A DNA stretch of 64,000 bases, taken from Rhizobium favelukesii (GTDB lineage Bacteria > Pseudomonadota > Alphaproteobacteria > Rhizobiales > Rhizobiaceae). This document shows, piece by piece, positions 32,166 through 42,148 of the stretch. The notes beneath the pieces were generated by a model, which made no database searches, was not told where the DNA came from, and saw nothing but the letters and a program-made list of their open reading frames with translations. Position 1 is the first letter of the stretch, and each line of letters opens with the position of its first letter. The DNA is taken from the NCBI RefSeq assembly GCF_000577275.2, contig NZ_HG916855.1, positions 992,001-1,056,000 on the forward strand, read 5' to 3'. A program made the translations under genes and the position numbers.

Positions 32166-33401
32166 ATGTCCAAACGATCAGGCAGTGCTGACTTACCGCT
32201 TCATGGCGGACGGGTTCCTCCTTGGCTCAGCGATCGAATGACCAGGCTCGGCGCGCTCATCGCCGAGGCAATCGTCCATCACTACGGCCGCGACGAGTTT
32301 CTCCGCCGCCTGTCGCACCCATTCTGGTTCCAGTCCTTCGGTTCAGTCATGGGAATGGACTGGCACTCCTCTGGTATCACCACCAGCGTGATCGGGGCTC
32401 TCAAGCGCGGCCTGAAACCGCTGTCGGGCGAATTGGGACTGCATGTTTGCGGTGGTCGAGGCGCCCAGTCCCGCAAGACGCCGGAAGAGCTGGTCGATAT
32501 CGGATATCGCGTCGGGATCGATGGGACTCGCCTTGCCGGCGTCAGCCGTTTGGTCGCCAAGGTGGACAGCGCTGCCGTTCAGGACGGATTTGATCTTTAC
32601 CTGCATGGGTTCATCGTTGCCGATGACGGCAAATGGGTCGTCGTGCAGCAGGGGATGAATGATGAAAGGCGCCAGGCCAGGCGGTATCATTGGCTGTCGG
32701 AGGGCCTGGAGAATTTCCTCGATTCACCCCACCGTGCGATCGAGGGGCGTGGGCAGGGCAATATCATCAATCTCGCTGATCGGAGGGCAGATCGATCGCG
32801 GCTTGGTCAACTTGACATCCTCGCAACACTCGGACCCGACGGCATCGCGCGGGAGGCAAGCGCACTCGCCCAAAGCGCCGAGCGGGAAGCCGTCGTGGCC
32901 GATCAGCTGGTCTTGCCGCATCTTGTCATGCCGGCTCATCACGACGTGCGCGCTGGCGACATCGTCATGAAGCGCCTGCATGGAAGTCTGGCCGCTGCTG
33001 CCGATTGCGGCCCGAAAGACTATCAGGATCTGCTGCTCGTGCCGGGCGTTGGGGCACGCACGGTAAAGGCGCTGGCCATGGTGGCGGAGGTGGTACACGG
33101 TGCGCCCTGCCGCTTCTCCGATCCAGCCAGGTTTTCGCTTGCCCACGGCGGCAAGGATCGTCATCCGTTTCCCGTGCCGTTGAAGGTATATGACGAAACC
33201 ATCCGCGTGATGAAATCGGCGATCTCCAAAGGCAAGCTCGGACGCGAGGAGGAACTGGCTGCTTTAAAACGCCTGGATATCCAGTCACGACAGATGGAGC
33301 AGTACGTCACCGGACCCGACCTTAAGGAGATCATTGCCGGCGAGTTTCGCGATTCGGAGCATTTCGGCGGACGCAGTGTCTTTGGCTGGGAGAGACGTTA
33401 G
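32166..33401 (+). CDS. DUF763-domain protein
   Basis: 411 residues. PLHGGRVPPWLSDRMTRLG, then AIVHHYGRDEFLRRLSHPFWFQSFGSVMGMDWHSSGITTSVIGALKRGL and GIDGTRLAGVSRLVAKVDSAAVQDGFDLYLHGF are the conserved blocks of DUF763. The C-terminal half contains LLLVPGVGARTVKALAMVAEVVHG, a helix-hairpin-helix-like DNA-binding motif. In rhizobia and archaea it often lies near DNA-repair genes, and here ligD follows within 2 kb. The function is unknown; a nuclease or repair accessory is a reasonable guess. Confidence 0.85.
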   Translation: MSKRSGSADLPLHGGRVPPWLSDRMTRLGALIAEAIVHHYGRDEFLRRLSHPFWFQSFGSVMGMDWHSSGITTSVIGALKRGLKPLSGELGLHVCGGRGAQSRKTPEELVDIGYRVGIDGTRLAGVSRLVAKVDSAAVQDGFDLYLHGFIVADDGKWVVVQQGMNDERRQARRYHWLSEGLENFLDSPHRAIEGRGQGNIINLADRRADRSRLGQLDILATLGPDGIAREASALAQSAEREAVVADQLVLPHLVMPAHHDVRAGDIVMKRLHGSLAAAADCGPKDYQDLLLVPGVGARTVKALAMVAEVVHGAPCRFSDPARFSLAHGGKDRHPFPVPLKVYDETIRVMKSAISKGKLGREEELAALKRLDIQSRQMEQYVTGPDLKEIIAGEFRDSEHFGGRSVFGWERR

Positions 33402-33506
33402 GGCGCCCGAGGTTGGGGTTATCGCCGCCATCGGCAAAGCCTGCACGGGCGTTCACGCTCATGGGTGACAAGATAAGCGGCACAGGCTGAGCGGCAGGCC
33501 GGAATG

Positions 33507-33737
33507 CTAGGCACTGCGGGCGCGAAGTCTTCTCACGATGTCCGCAATCGCGCCAAGCCGTGTCCGGATCTTCTCTTGTCGGCGCGGCTGAAGGCCGTTC
33601 TTGAGATCGGCGAGAGCCTGAGCGCTCAGACGAGTTGTGGTCTGTGTCATCATCGGGTCAACAATCAGCGCGCCCTTCTGCTGATCCAGGACCGCCCAGT
33701 TGCCGTCTTCCTGCTGTTGAATGGTGTATCTGTCCAA
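33507..33737 (-). CDS. Small hypothetical protein (TTG start)
   Basis: 76 residues from TTG 33737, with GGGGGGAT about 7 bases upstream. The sequence DRYTIQQQEDGNWAVLDQQKGALIVDPMMTQ has the look of a small beta domain, followed by a basic helical C-terminus (RRQEKIRTRLGAIADIVRRLRARS). Upstream residues in frame look random, so the short start is chosen. No family recognised. Confidence 0.5.
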   Translation of the reverse strand: MDRYTIQQQEDGNWAVLDQQKGALIVDPMMTQTTTRLSAQALADLKNGLQPRRQEKIRTRLGAIADIVRRLRARSA

Positions 33738-33912
33738 GTTTCGATCCCCCCAACGACAAATATATCGCGATCGCTGGATGATGAAAGGATCGGTGGTCAG
33801 TATTTTAAGCAAGACGGTAAATGAGCATCGCACCGGGTTTTGAGCCGCGCGCGGACAACTTTTTACGCGCGGGGTAACGGCAGACACGCGCTTTCGATGC
33901 CTCGAGCGACCG

Positions 33913-34032
33913 CTATCGCTGCTCAACCCCAATGGTGCCAGTCGTGATCGGATCGGCGACGTCTCTGCCAAAAGGGTTGATGGCAACAAGAGCCGTCAAC
34001 ACGGCAACTGCGGACCAGATTCTAAATAGCAT
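33913..34032 (-). CDS. Possible 39-residue membrane/secreted peptide
   Basis: ATG 34032 to TAG 33913: MLFRIWSAVAVLTALVAINPFG followed by a short polar tail. The N-terminus would be a signal or transmembrane helix. There is no clear ribosome site, so it is uncertain. Confidence 0.3.
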   Translation of the reverse strand: MLFRIWSAVAVLTALVAINPFGRDVADPITTGTIGVEQR

Positions 34033-34370
34033 GGAGGGAACCATCAAACACCCGTCAGTGCGGCCCAATAATCGCACATCCCTTATGCCGACAATCGGTC
34101 AAGAAACAGTGAACCGCGCAAGGGAGAGGAAAGCAATTTCGTGCGCCCGACGCTGTCGCTTCACGATTCTTCAAGCGATCTCAGGGGTGGCAAATATCAC
34201 CGGCGCTCCATCGGCCCGGCGCGCCCGTCCGCCGCGTCTCGACCGGTAGGAAAGACAATATCGACGCCGACACCGGGCAAGCGCCTCGGGGGACAGCAAT
34301 TGTATGGATGATCAAACGCATCCTTTCGGGAACAGCTGCGTTAATCTTGGCGAGAAACGGGAATTGCCCG
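34033..34370. other. Intergenic stretch before the YihY gene
   Basis: About 340 bases with no convincing gene, promoter or terminator. In-frame ATG 34308 could extend YihY upstream by 21 residues. Confidence 0.35.
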
Positions 34371-35456
34371 ATGCCAAGACGGCCACCGTCCCAGAGGGTG
34401 TCAACCGCTACGGTCTTATTGATCGCGGCCGTGAGCGGCGCAATCCTTCTCGGCAGGTCGCATCTCAATCCGGCTGGGGTTCGAACGATCGATCCTTTGG
34501 AGCCTGGGCGCGGGAGACATGCCGCGGTTCCAGAAGCCATACCGATCAAAGGATTGCGTGACGTCTTCTTTCGCGTGGTCAAAGAGGTGTCCGACGACCG
34601 CGTGACGCTGATCGCTGGAGGGGTGACATTCTATCTGTTGCTGGCCCTCTTCCCGGCGCTTGCGGCATTGGTCGCACTTTATGGTCTGATGGCCGATCCT
34701 GTCACAATGTCTGATCATCTTCGTGAACTTGCCGGCCTGCTCCCGCCGGGCGCCTTTGACATCATCTCCGATCAGATCAAGAACCTGGTCGAAAGTCGCA
34801 ACAGCACGCTCAGCGTGACCTTCATCGTCGCATTGAGCATTGCCCTTTGGAGCACTCACAGCGGCACACTGGTCGTGTTTGATGCGATGAATGTCGCCTA
34901 CGAAGAGAAGGAGAAGCGCAGCTTGGTCAAACTGAATGCAATCGCCTTGTGCTTTACGCTCTGTGCAATGCTATGCGCGGCGATCATGATCGGGCTGGTC
35001 GCTGTGATGCCGGCGGTGCTTTCCTACCTGTGGCTCGATCAGTTCAAGGAACATATGGCCTTGTTGCTAAGGTGGCCAGTGCTTCTGTTGATCGTCGGCG
35101 CAACCGTGACCGCCGTCTACCGCTTCGGCCCAAGCCGGGAGCCGGCAAAATTCCGCTGGATGACCTGGGGTGCGGTGCTCGTGACGCTGACATGGTTTGC
35201 CATGTCGGTCGGTTTCTCGTTCTACATGAACCACTTCGCCGACTACAGCGCCACTTACGGGACCCTAGGCACGCTTATCGCATTCCTCATCTGGACGTGG
35301 CTTTCGATCGTGATCCTGATCGTCGGCGGCGAACTGAATGCAGAGTTGGAACACCAGACCGCGAAAGACACCACCACCGGGCCCGAGCTGCCGATGGGAT
35401 CGCGCGGTGCGTATGTCGCGGACTCGCTCGGCGAGACGGCGGACCGCCTGAAGTAG
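34371..35456 (+). CDS. YihY/BrkB-family membrane protein
   Basis: About 361 residues from ATG 34371. An N-terminal transmembrane helix ([17 protein letters not shown]) is followed by the YihY domain: [38 protein letters not shown], the [34 protein letters not shown] block and five to six further membrane helices, ending [24 protein letters not shown]. Function unknown; earlier annotated as RNase BN by mistake. The start is uncertain (34308 or 34371). It lies directly upstream of ligD. Confidence 0.87.
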   Translation: MPRRPPSQRVSTATVLLIAAVSGAILLGRSHLNPAGVRTIDPLEPGRGRHAAVPEAIPIKGLRDVFFRVVKEVSDDRVTLIAGGVTFYLLLALFPALAALVALYGLMADPVTMSDHLRELAGLLPPGAFDIISDQIKNLVESRNSTLSVTFIVALSIALWSTHSGTLVVFDAMNVAYEEKEKRSLVKLNAIALCFTLCAMLCAAIMIGLVAVMPAVLSYLWLDQFKEHMALLLRWPVLLLIVGATVTAVYRFGPSREPAKFRWMTWGAVLVTLTWFAMSVGFSFYMNHFADYSATYGTLGTLIAFLIWTWLSIVILIVGGELNAELEHQTAKDTTTGPELPMGSRGAYVADSLGETADRLK

Positions 35457-35476
35457 CCAACGGCGAAGAAGCCCAT

Positions 35477-35501
35477 GGAACCACCATCGCGAAGCGGCAT
35501 T
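35477..35501 (+). promoter_or_regulatory. EcfG-like promoter of ligD
   Basis: GGAAC (35477-35481), 16-base spacer, CATT (35498-35501); one mismatch. Predicted start about 26 bases before ATG 35534. Confidence 0.42.
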
Positions 35502-35533
35502 TCACTCAAACGAGGTCACCTTCGAGAGCAGCC

Positions 35534-38173
35534 ATGGCCACTGACACGTTATCGAAGTATCGAGCCAAAAGAGACTTCCAAAAGACTTCGGAGCCGAGTG
35601 GCGACACGCCGATTGAAAAGGCCAGCCGCCGACGCTTTGTCATTCAAAAGCACGCCGCCTCCCGCCTGCACTACGATCTCAGGCTCGAAGTTCGCGGCGT
35701 CTTCAAATCCTGGGCGGTCACCAAAGGGCCGTCGCTTGATCCGCGTGACAAGCGCCTTGCGGTTGAGGTCGAGGATCATCCGCTCGACTACGGCGACTTC
35801 GAAGGCACGATCCCCAAGGGCCAGTATGGTGGCGGCACGGTCATGGTGTGGGACCGCGGCTACTGGGAACCGGAGGGGCAAAAAGGGCCAGAGCGGGCGC
35901 TGGAAAAGGGCGAGTTGAAGTTCAGGCTCGATGGCCAACGCCTGCAAGGAAGCTTCGTTCTCGTGCGCATGCGCAACGATCGAGATCGGGGCAACCGTTC
36001 GAACTGGCTGCTGATCAAACATCGTGACGCGTTTGCTCTGGAAGACCATGGCTCCGACATTGTGGAGGAGAACCAGACTTCGGTGGCATCGGGCAGAACC
36101 ATGGAAGCGATTGCCTCGGGCAAAGGTCGACAACCGGCCGCATTCATCGTCAAAGGAGGAAAAGTGCGCGCCGACGCCGTGTGGGGAAGCGATGGCGGCG
36201 CGCCTGCAGACCCTCGCAGATCCAAGAGGCAAAACGCCAAGCGGCCAACAGAGGATGCGCCCGCCGAACTGCCGGACTTTATTGCGCCGCAGCTCTGTGA
36301 GACGGTGGAACGCCCGCCGTCTGGAGCCGATTGGGTCCATGAAATCAAATTCGACGGCTACAGGGTGCAGATGCGGGTGTTTGATAACGAGGTCACGCTG
36401 AAGACGAGGAAAGGATTAGATTGGACAGCAAAGTTCACCGAAATAGCGGATGGCGCCTCGGCTCTTCCAGATGCCATTTTAGACGGCGAGATCTGTGCGC
36501 TGGATGAACAGGGCGCGCCAGATTTCGCCGCACTTCAAGCCGCGCTTTCCGAACGCAAGACCGGAGATCTTGTTTTCTTCGCATTCGATCTGCTTTTCGA
36601 CCGCAACGAAGACCTTCGCGCGCGGCCACTGAGCGACAGAAAAGATCGTCTCGCCACCCTCTTGAATAACGCTCCGAGCAATCCCCGGATCCGTTTTGTG
36701 GAGCATTTCGAGACCGGAGGCGACGCTGTATTGAAGTCTGCCTGCAAGCTGTCACTCGAAGGCATCGTCTCGAAACGGGCCGACGCACCGTATCAATCAG
36801 GGCGCACCCATACGTGGGCCAAATCGAAATGTCGTGCCGGGCATGAGGTCGTTATCGGCGGCTATGCAAGGATCAACGGCAGGTTCAGATCGCTACTGGT
36901 CGGTGTTTATCGCAAAGACCATCTAATCTATGTCGGTCGCGTGGGAACCGGCTTTGCAGCAAAGAAGCTCGAAGGGCTATTGCCGGAGCTCGAGGCGTTG
37001 GAGACGGCCCGCTCGAGCTTTACCGGCACCGGATCGCCGAGGCAAGATCGCGATGTCGTATGGGTCAAGCCCGAGCTTGTTGCCGAGATTGAATTCGCCG
37101 GATGGACGGCAGACGGCCTCGTGCGTCAGGCAGCCTTCAAGGCTCTGCGCAAAGACAAGCCTGCGAGCGAAGTCGAAGTCGATCTGCCAGCCCCGGCCGC
37201 TGGTACGGTCACACCAGAGCCTGGGCCCGCCGCCAGACAGGGTCGCGGGAAAAACGCCAAGGTCGAGGTGATGGGCGTGCTGATTTCCAGTCCCGACAAG
37301 CCGCTCTGGCCTGATGCCAACGACGATGGCCCCGTGACCAAGGAAGAGCTGGCTCGCTACTACGAGGCGGTCGGTGCGTGGCTCATCAGGCATATTGCCG
37401 GTCGACCATGCTCCATCATCCGTGCGCCAGATGGCATAAACGGCGAGCAGTTCTTTCAGCGGCACGCCATGCAGGGCACGTCGAACCTCCTGGAGCTGGT
37501 CGAGGTATTCGGCGACAGGAAGCCCTATCTCCAGATTGATCGCCTGGAGGGATTGTCGGCCGTCGCCCAGATTGCCGCTGTCGAACTCCACCCCTGGAAT
37601 TGCCAACCGGGTAAGCCGGAAGTCCCGGGACGATTGGTCTTCGACCTCGATCCGGGACCTGACGTCGCGTTCTCGACTGTCGTTGCCGCCGCCCGGGAAA
37701 TGAAGGACAGGCTCGAGGAACTGGGCCTGGTGAGCTTCTGCAAGACCACCGGAGGCAAGGGGCTGCATGTCGTCACACCGCTTGCCGCGACCAAGCGAAA
37801 GGCTCTCTCATGGCCGCAAGCAAAGGCCTTTGCATATGATGTATGCCGGCAAATGGCGCGCGACAATCCGGATCTCTATCTGGTGAAAATGACGAAAAGC
37901 CTGAGGACCGGTCGAATTTTCCTCGACTACCTGCGCAACGATCGCATGTCCACCGCGGTTGCTCCCTTGTCGCCACGAGCCAGGGCCGGCGCCACGGTAT
38001 CGATGCCGCTCACCTGGGCACAGGTGAAGGCCGATCTCGATCCCAGACGCTTCACCGTTCGAACGGCACCGCGCCTGCTGACGAAGACATCAGCATGGGA
38101 GGATTACTGCGATTGCGAGCGGCCGCTGGAGCAAGCCATAAAGCGGCTCGGCAAAACCCGGAATTTGGCGTGA
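35534..38173 (+). CDS. ligD: ATP-dependent DNA ligase D (PE-Lig-Pol)
   Basis: LigD (879 residues) processes and seals double-strand breaks in bacterial non-homologous end joining, normally with Ku. Domain order: 3'-phosphoesterase (residues 1 to about 180; [33 protein letters not shown]), ligase (about 245-540; [11 protein letters not shown] with the adenylated lysine at 272, [41 protein letters not shown]) and a primase-type polymerase (about 575-879; [30 protein letters not shown]). ATG 35534 is chosen; a 195-codon upstream reading overlaps yihY and is not protein-like. This PE-Lig-Pol order is that of Pseudomonas LigD. No Ku gene is in the window. Confidence 0.95.
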   Translation: MATDTLSKYRAKRDFQKTSEPSGDTPIEKASRRRFVIQKHAASRLHYDLRLEVRGVFKSWAVTKGPSLDPRDKRLAVEVEDHPLDYGDFEGTIPKGQYGGGTVMVWDRGYWEPEGQKGPERALEKGELKFRLDGQRLQGSFVLVRMRNDRDRGNRSNWLLIKHRDAFALEDHGSDIVEENQTSVASGRTMEAIASGKGRQPAAFIVKGGKVRADAVWGSDGGAPADPRRSKRQNAKRPTEDAPAELPDFIAPQLCETVERPPSGADWVHEIKFDGYRVQMRVFDNEVTLKTRKGLDWTAKFTEIADGASALPDAILDGEICALDEQGAPDFAALQAALSERKTGDLVFFAFDLLFDRNEDLRARPLSDRKDRLATLLNNAPSNPRIRFVEHFETGGDAVLKSACKLSLEGIVSKRADAPYQSGRTHTWAKSKCRAGHEVVIGGYARINGRFRSLLVGVYRKDHLIYVGRVGTGFAAKKLEGLLPELEALETARSSFTGTGSPRQDRDVVWVKPELVAEIEFAGWTADGLVRQAAFKALRKDKPASEVEVDLPAPAAGTVTPEPGPAARQGRGKNAKVEVMGVLISSPDKPLWPDANDDGPVTKEELARYYEAVGAWLIRHIAGRPCSIIRAPDGINGEQFFQRHAMQGTSNLLELVEVFGDRKPYLQIDRLEGLSAVAQIAAVELHPWNCQPGKPEVPGRLVFDLDPGPDVAFSTVVAAAREMKDRLEELGLVSFCKTTGGKGLHVVTPLAATKRKALSWPQAKAFAYDVCRQMARDNPDLYLVKMTKSLRTGRIFLDYLRNDRMSTAVAPLSPRARAGATVSMPLTWAQVKADLDPRRFTVRTAPRLLTKTSAWEDYCDCERPLEQAIKRLGKTRNLA

Positions 38174-38182
38174 GGCCGGCTG

Positions 38183-39055
38183 ATGTTCGACGGGTTCGTT
38201 TTGGAAGCGATCAAGATCAGCAGGGGTACTCTTCGCGTTCGCCGAGGCGGGGCAGGGCCGCCAATCCTGCTCCTCCATGGCCATCCAAGGACACACATGA
38301 CCTGGAACAAGGTGGCTGAGCGCCTGTCGCCCGACTTTACCGTGGTCTGCCCCGACCTGCCTGGCTTCGGCCAATCATTCATCCCTCCCGACAGCCCCGA
38401 TAGCCGACATTCTTCAAAGCGGTCGAAGGCGCATGCCCTTGTCGAAATGATGCGGGTTCTTGGTCATGATAGCTTCCACGTGGTTGGACACGACAGGGGA
38501 AGCCTCACTGCCTTTCGCATGGCGATGGATCATCCGGCCACCGTGCGCAGTTTGGTTACCATCGATGGTCTGCCGGTTCTGGAACATCTGGAACGGGCCG
38601 ACTGGAAGTTTGCCAACGCATGGTATCATTGGTTCTTTTTCGCGCAGCCGGAGAAACCGGAGCGCGCGATCACGGCCAATCCGACGGCATGGTATGACAA
38701 ACTGAGCCCGGATCTGATGGGCGCGGAAGCCTATGACGATTTGCTTGATTGCATCCATGACCGGGCCGTCATCCATGGGATGATCGAAGACTATCGCGCC
38801 GGGTTGCGGATCGATCATATTCACGATCGCGAAGACCGCAAAGCCGGTCGCCGGATCCGCGCTGCGATGCTCTGCTTGTGGTCGCTGAGAGACGACCTTG
38901 GGGAAATCTATGGCGATCCGGTCAGTATCTGGCGCTGCTGGGCCGACGACGTGACCGGCTTTGGGATCGACAGCGGTCATCATGTCGCGGAAGAAAATCC
39001 GGCTGCATTGGCAGCGGCAATCAAAAACTTCATGGAGATTGCCGCGCCGCGATGA
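38183..39055 (+). CDS. Alpha/beta hydrolase, haloacetate-dehalogenase-like
   Basis: 290 residues. LLLHGHPRTHMTWNKVAERL, the nucleophile motif GHDRGSLTAFRMAM (Asp nucleophile, as in fluoroacetate dehalogenase and epoxide hydrolases, not Ser), VTIDGLP, and the terminal IDSGHHVAEENPAAL with the catalytic His. FGQSFIP fits the dehalogenase DehH1 group. GAGG lies before the ATG, 9 bases after the ligD stop, so it probably belongs to the ligD transcript. The true substrate is unknown. Confidence 0.85.
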   Translation: MFDGFVLEAIKISRGTLRVRRGGAGPPILLLHGHPRTHMTWNKVAERLSPDFTVVCPDLPGFGQSFIPPDSPDSRHSSKRSKAHALVEMMRVLGHDSFHVVGHDRGSLTAFRMAMDHPATVRSLVTIDGLPVLEHLERADWKFANAWYHWFFFAQPEKPERAITANPTAWYDKLSPDLMGAEAYDDLLDCIHDRAVIHGMIEDYRAGLRIDHIHDREDRKAGRRIRAAMLCLWSLRDDLGEIYGDPVSIWRCWADDVTGFGIDSGHHVAEENPAALAAAIKNFMEIAAPR

Positions 39056-39092
39056 CGTCGTCGCTCCGCATTATAAATCGCCATTCACCTCG

Positions 39093-39338
39093 CTAGGCGT
39101 CATCGTCAGCGAGTTTGTCGGCCATATCAGCCTCGTTCATGGCGGCTTGGCGGTCTCGCAGAAACGCTGCGATATCGCCGCCGCAAAGTTCGTTCAGTTC
39201 GCTGACGTCGTACCCGTCCGCCGCAGCCTGCGCCCGAAGCAAATCGGCATGCTTTTCGAACATTGACGTGTCATTTTCGTAGCCGGCTTGACCAAGTTCC
39301 TCGAGTTGGTCGTCAAGCCAGTCGTGAAGCAGTTTCAT
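39093..39338 (-). CDS. Hypothetical acidic helical protein
   Basis: 81 residues from ATG 39338 with GGAGG about 8 bases upstream. The N-terminus MKLLHDWLDDQLEELGQAGYEND is amphipathic; the rest is acidic and Ala-rich (AAADGYDVSELNELCGGDIAAFLRDRQAAMNEADMADKLADDDA). No family recognised. Confidence 0.6.
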   Translation of the reverse strand: MKLLHDWLDDQLEELGQAGYENDTSMFEKHADLLRAQAAADGYDVSELNELCGGDIAAFLRDRQAAMNEADMADKLADDDA

Positions 39339-39470
39339 GAGCGTTCCTCCGTTCGTTTCTGTTGCCGTGGAAACGCGCAATCCGACCCAAGGTTTCCGCA
39401 AGGCGCGAGCGACTTTATCCGGCCTCCCGACTGTCAGCAAAACGCTGGACAGTGTTGCCAGTTGCTCTCG

Positions 39471-40760
39471 TCAACGCGAAACGCGTTCGCCGCCTCCCTC
39501 TCGTGCCTTGATCGGGCGCATGGCGTCGACACCTCTTTCACTATCGATCCACCGCATGACAGGTGTCACGGCAACGCCGTGCACCACGACGGAAATCAGA
39601 ATGATCAGAAAGACCGTGGCCCAGATCACCTCAAGGCGCTCGAACGGAGCCTTCCCGGAGGCATAGGCGAGATAGTAGATCGAACCGAGGCCGCGGATTC
39701 CGAAGATCGAAACGATCAGCTTCTCCGCCGATCGGTGCCCGCTGCCGATCAGGCTGACCCATCCCGCGAGCGGACGAACCACGATCAGCGTCAAGCCAGC
39801 GACGATTGCGACACGCCAGTCGACCAGCGACAGCAGCGATCCTTCAGCAAGCGTAGAGCCGAAGCAGACCAGCAACAGCATCATCAGCAGGCGTTCGATC
39901 TGTTCACCGAAATCGTGAAGGTCGCCATGGTAGCTGCTGTGTCTTTCGACGTTGCGAAGTGTGAGCGCCGTCACGAAAACGGCGACGAAGCCATATCCAT
40001 GAATGAGTTCGGTTGCACCATACGAAAGACATGTGAAGCCGAGCGCTGCCAATCCGTCACCTGTCCTGGCGATCCGCCCGGCCTTCGGCACCTTGAAGGT
40101 CAGATAGCCGAGGATCTGCCCGGAAAGCCACCCCATGGCGACACCTGCCGTCAATCTCCAGAAAACATCCACGGCGAGCCAGTGGGAAAGCCAACCGGTA
40201 CCCGGTCCCGCCTGTGAGGCGATCGCGATAGCGGCCATGACGAACGGAAAGCTCAGGCCATCGTTCAAACCTGCCTCGGAGGTCAAAGCGAATCTGATGT
40301 CATCTTCCTCGCCTGTCTGGGGCGGCCCGACCTGAACATCTGCGGCCAGGACCGGATCGGTTGGAGCAAGTGCTGCCCCAAGAAGCAGCGCGGAGGCCAC
40401 GCCAAAACCGAGCACGCTCCAACCAAGCAACGCGATCAAAGCAATGGAAAGTGGCATGGCTACGCCAAGTAGCCGCCACGTGATCGCCCAGCTTCGCCAA
40501 CCAGGCGGTCTGTCGATTTTCAATCCCGCGCCCATCAAGGCAACGATGACGACGAATTCGGTCAGGCGCTCGGCCAGCACGATGTTTTCAAGCGGGTTCG
40601 ATTGTGGAAGGGGTGTAAACGGCGACCACGAAAGAACGACACCGATTGCGATACAACAGATGGGTAGGGACAGTGGCAGTCGGCGTAGCGCAAGCGGAAG
40701 CCAGGCCGTCAGGAGTATGATCACGCCAAGGATGAAGAGCGTCGCGATATAGGAATTCAT
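39471..40760 (-). CDS. Na+/H+ (cation:proton) antiporter, CPA1 type
   Basis: A 429-residue inner-membrane antiporter with about 12 hydrophobic helices. AALAPTDPVLAADVQVGPP contains the CPA signature (TDP), and TSEAGLNDGLSFPFVMAAIAIASQ the conserved END/NDG motif with the ion-binding Asp. IFGIRGLGSIYYLAYA near the end is the conserved Arg region of NhaP-type proteins. It starts 9 bases after the stop of the flavodoxin-like gene and shares the EcfG promoter at 41902-41926. Role: pH and sodium homeostasis. Confidence 0.88.
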   Translation of the reverse strand: MNSYIATLFILGVIILLTAWLPLALRRLPLSLPICCIAIGVVLSWSPFTPLPQSNPLENIVLAERLTEFVVIVALMGAGLKIDRPPGWRSWAITWRLLGVAMPLSIALIALLGWSVLGFGVASALLLGAALAPTDPVLAADVQVGPPQTGEEDDIRFALTSEAGLNDGLSFPFVMAAIAIASQAGPGTGWLSHWLAVDVFWRLTAGVAMGWLSGQILGYLTFKVPKAGRIARTGDGLAALGFTCLSYGATELIHGYGFVAVFVTALTLRNVERHSSYHGDLHDFGEQIERLLMMLLLVCFGSTLAEGSLLSLVDWRVAIVAGLTLIVVRPLAGWVSLIGSGHRSAEKLIVSIFGIRGLGSIYYLAYASGKAPFERLEVIWATVFLIILISVVVHGVAVTPVMRWIDSERGVDAMRPIKAREGGGERVSR

Positions 40761-40769
40761 TGCCTGCGC

Positions 40770-41873
40770 CTATTTCTGACGCGGTTGTTTGAAATCGCGG
40801 CCTGCCGTCACCTGCTTGCCTTGTCGCCTTGCCACGACGGCGTCATAGAGCGTCTGCGCCGCGTTGCGGATTTCCTCCTGTATCGCCTGATCCTTCTCGT
40901 ACGACAGGTGATTGGTTGCATATGCCTCCCAGTAGCCGATGTAACGATCGACCTCGGCCAGCGCACCTGCAGGAACCAGATCCATGGATTTCAGCCAATC
41001 GGAAACGCTTCGCCGAACGTTTTCGGCACCTTCCGTATCGCCGTGAACCACGACGGAAAACAGCCGGTCTTTCAGGTGACGGGGATAGTCCCAGCCCTGC
41101 ATCTCAAGTTCCTTGGCCTCTTTCGCATCCTTGCCGTGGGTGCTGGTCGGATCCGGATTGCCGCCATCGGCGCATACGAGGCGATCGATCATCAGCTTTA
41201 GTGGCGACGATGTCTGGTACCAGTTGACCGGCGTTACGATCATGATGCCGTGCGCGGCGACCCACATCGGATAGATGTCGTTCATCCAGTCATGGATCTG
41301 CCCGAGCGAGTAGTTGGGATAGCAGGAACAGGGCCAATGACAGAGCGCGGCGGACGTCGAAAAACAGGCCTTGCAGGGGTGGATCTGACGACCGTACTCG
41401 GACGCGACGCGGCTTAAATCGAGCAGCTCGACTTCAACCTGAGGGTCGCGGCTGAGAGCATTTCTTGCCAGCTCCACCATCCGATAGCTCTTGGAGACCT
41501 CACCGGGGCAAGTATGTTCGCTGCGCGAGGAGCCATTGATGAGAAGGAAGCGGGCCGGTCCATCCGGATCGTCATGGCGTTGTTGCGCAACGCCTATCGC
41601 GTCACGCGCAGCCAGCCAGTCGATGGCGAGCTCATACTGGGGGTCGGCGAATTCAAAGCCTGCCTTGCGCGTCTTTGGGCTCTTGCGGGAGTGATCGTAG
41701 GCATCCCACGCGGCGGCGGCGACTTTTGAAAGCTCCGCTTCAAGCGGCTCGTATGCCAGATCCTGGAACTGATTGAGGAACCGGCGCTTGAACTCGTTTT
41801 CGTCAATGCGCGGGCTCGGGCTGCCCTTGCGCGGTTCGAGATCGGCCTTCTGCAAAGCGTGGGCGGCTGACAT
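40770..41873 (-). CDS. Flavodoxin-like NAD(P)H-dependent FMN reductase
   Basis: 367 residues. The central part is a flavodoxin-like fold with the phosphate loop INGSSRSEHTCPGEVSKSYRMVELA, a Cys-rich segment (HPCKACFSTSAALCHWPCSCYPNY), MWVAAHGIMIVTPVNWYQTSSPLKLMIDRLVCADGG and the SVVVHGDTEGAENVRRSV end typical of the NADPH-dependent FMN reductase group. An N-terminal about 100-residue helical region is extra. The cysteine cluster may bind iron-sulphur or give redox switching. It is followed by the antiporter gene in an operon; an exact EcfG promoter lies about 30 bases upstream. Confidence 0.85.
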   Translation of the reverse strand: MSAAHALQKADLEPRKGSPSPRIDENEFKRRFLNQFQDLAYEPLEAELSKVAAAAWDAYDHSRKSPKTRKAGFEFADPQYELAIDWLAARDAIGVAQQRHDDPDGPARFLLINGSSRSEHTCPGEVSKSYRMVELARNALSRDPQVEVELLDLSRVASEYGRQIHPCKACFSTSAALCHWPCSCYPNYSLGQIHDWMNDIYPMWVAAHGIMIVTPVNWYQTSSPLKLMIDRLVCADGGNPDPTSTHGKDAKEAKELEMQGWDYPRHLKDRLFSVVVHGDTEGAENVRRSVSDWLKSMDLVPAGALAEVDRYIGYWEAYATNHLSYEKDQAIQEEIRNAAQTLYDAVVARRQGKQVTAGRDFKQPRQK

Positions 41874-41901
41874 GGGGACTCCATCATCGGATCAACCGAA
41901 T

Positions 41902-41926
41902 AACGTATCGGCCTGTTCAGCGTTCC
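41902..41926 (-). promoter_or_regulatory. EcfG-type promoter of the flavodoxin-antiporter operon (exact)
   Basis: Minus strand GGAAC (41926-41922), 16-base spacer, CGTT (41905-41902). Predicted start about 25 bases before ATG 41873. Confidence 0.68.
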
Positions 41927-42041
41927 GGATGTTGAACCAACAAAAGACGATGACGCATGGTTGACGCTTGCAATGGCGCCCACCAGGCCGACCTGTATGT
42001 CCTGCCCGGTGACATGGCCGAGGGGAGAAGGTCAGCTGGCC

Positions 42042-42068
42042 AAAAAAATACCCCGCTGGTTGGCGGGG
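42042..42068 (-). terminator. Rho-independent terminator, minus strand, without an obvious gene
   Basis: On the minus strand CCCCGC (42068-42063) and GCGGGG (42056-42051), loop of 6, followed by TATTTTTTT. No gene reads into it, so it may end a small RNA (see the candidate at 42036-42150). Confidence 0.7.
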
Positions 42069-42125
42069 CGATTGAGGTCCAATAGAGCGCTACCACTCGG
42101 TAACAGGCAAAGAGTAACGATCGCT

Positions 42126-42148
42126 GCTTGCTCGTGCAAGCTCTTTTT
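42126..42148 (+). terminator. Short hairpin plus T-run, plus strand
   Basis: GCTTGC (42126-42131) and GCAAGC (42136-42141) with a TCGT loop, then TCTTTTT. It looks like an intrinsic terminator on the plus strand, or the 5' hairpin of a minus-strand RNA. Confidence 0.45.

Noticed and set aside
34949..35533. 195-codon upstream extension of ligD
   Set aside because: Overlaps the yihY coding region in another frame and is Arg/Asp-rich shadow sequence; the LigD family start is at 35534.
42090..42115. tRNA-like D-arm string on the minus strand
   Set aside because: No acceptor stem, anticodon arm or T-arm (GTTCGA) can be placed around it; kept only as part of an RNA candidate.
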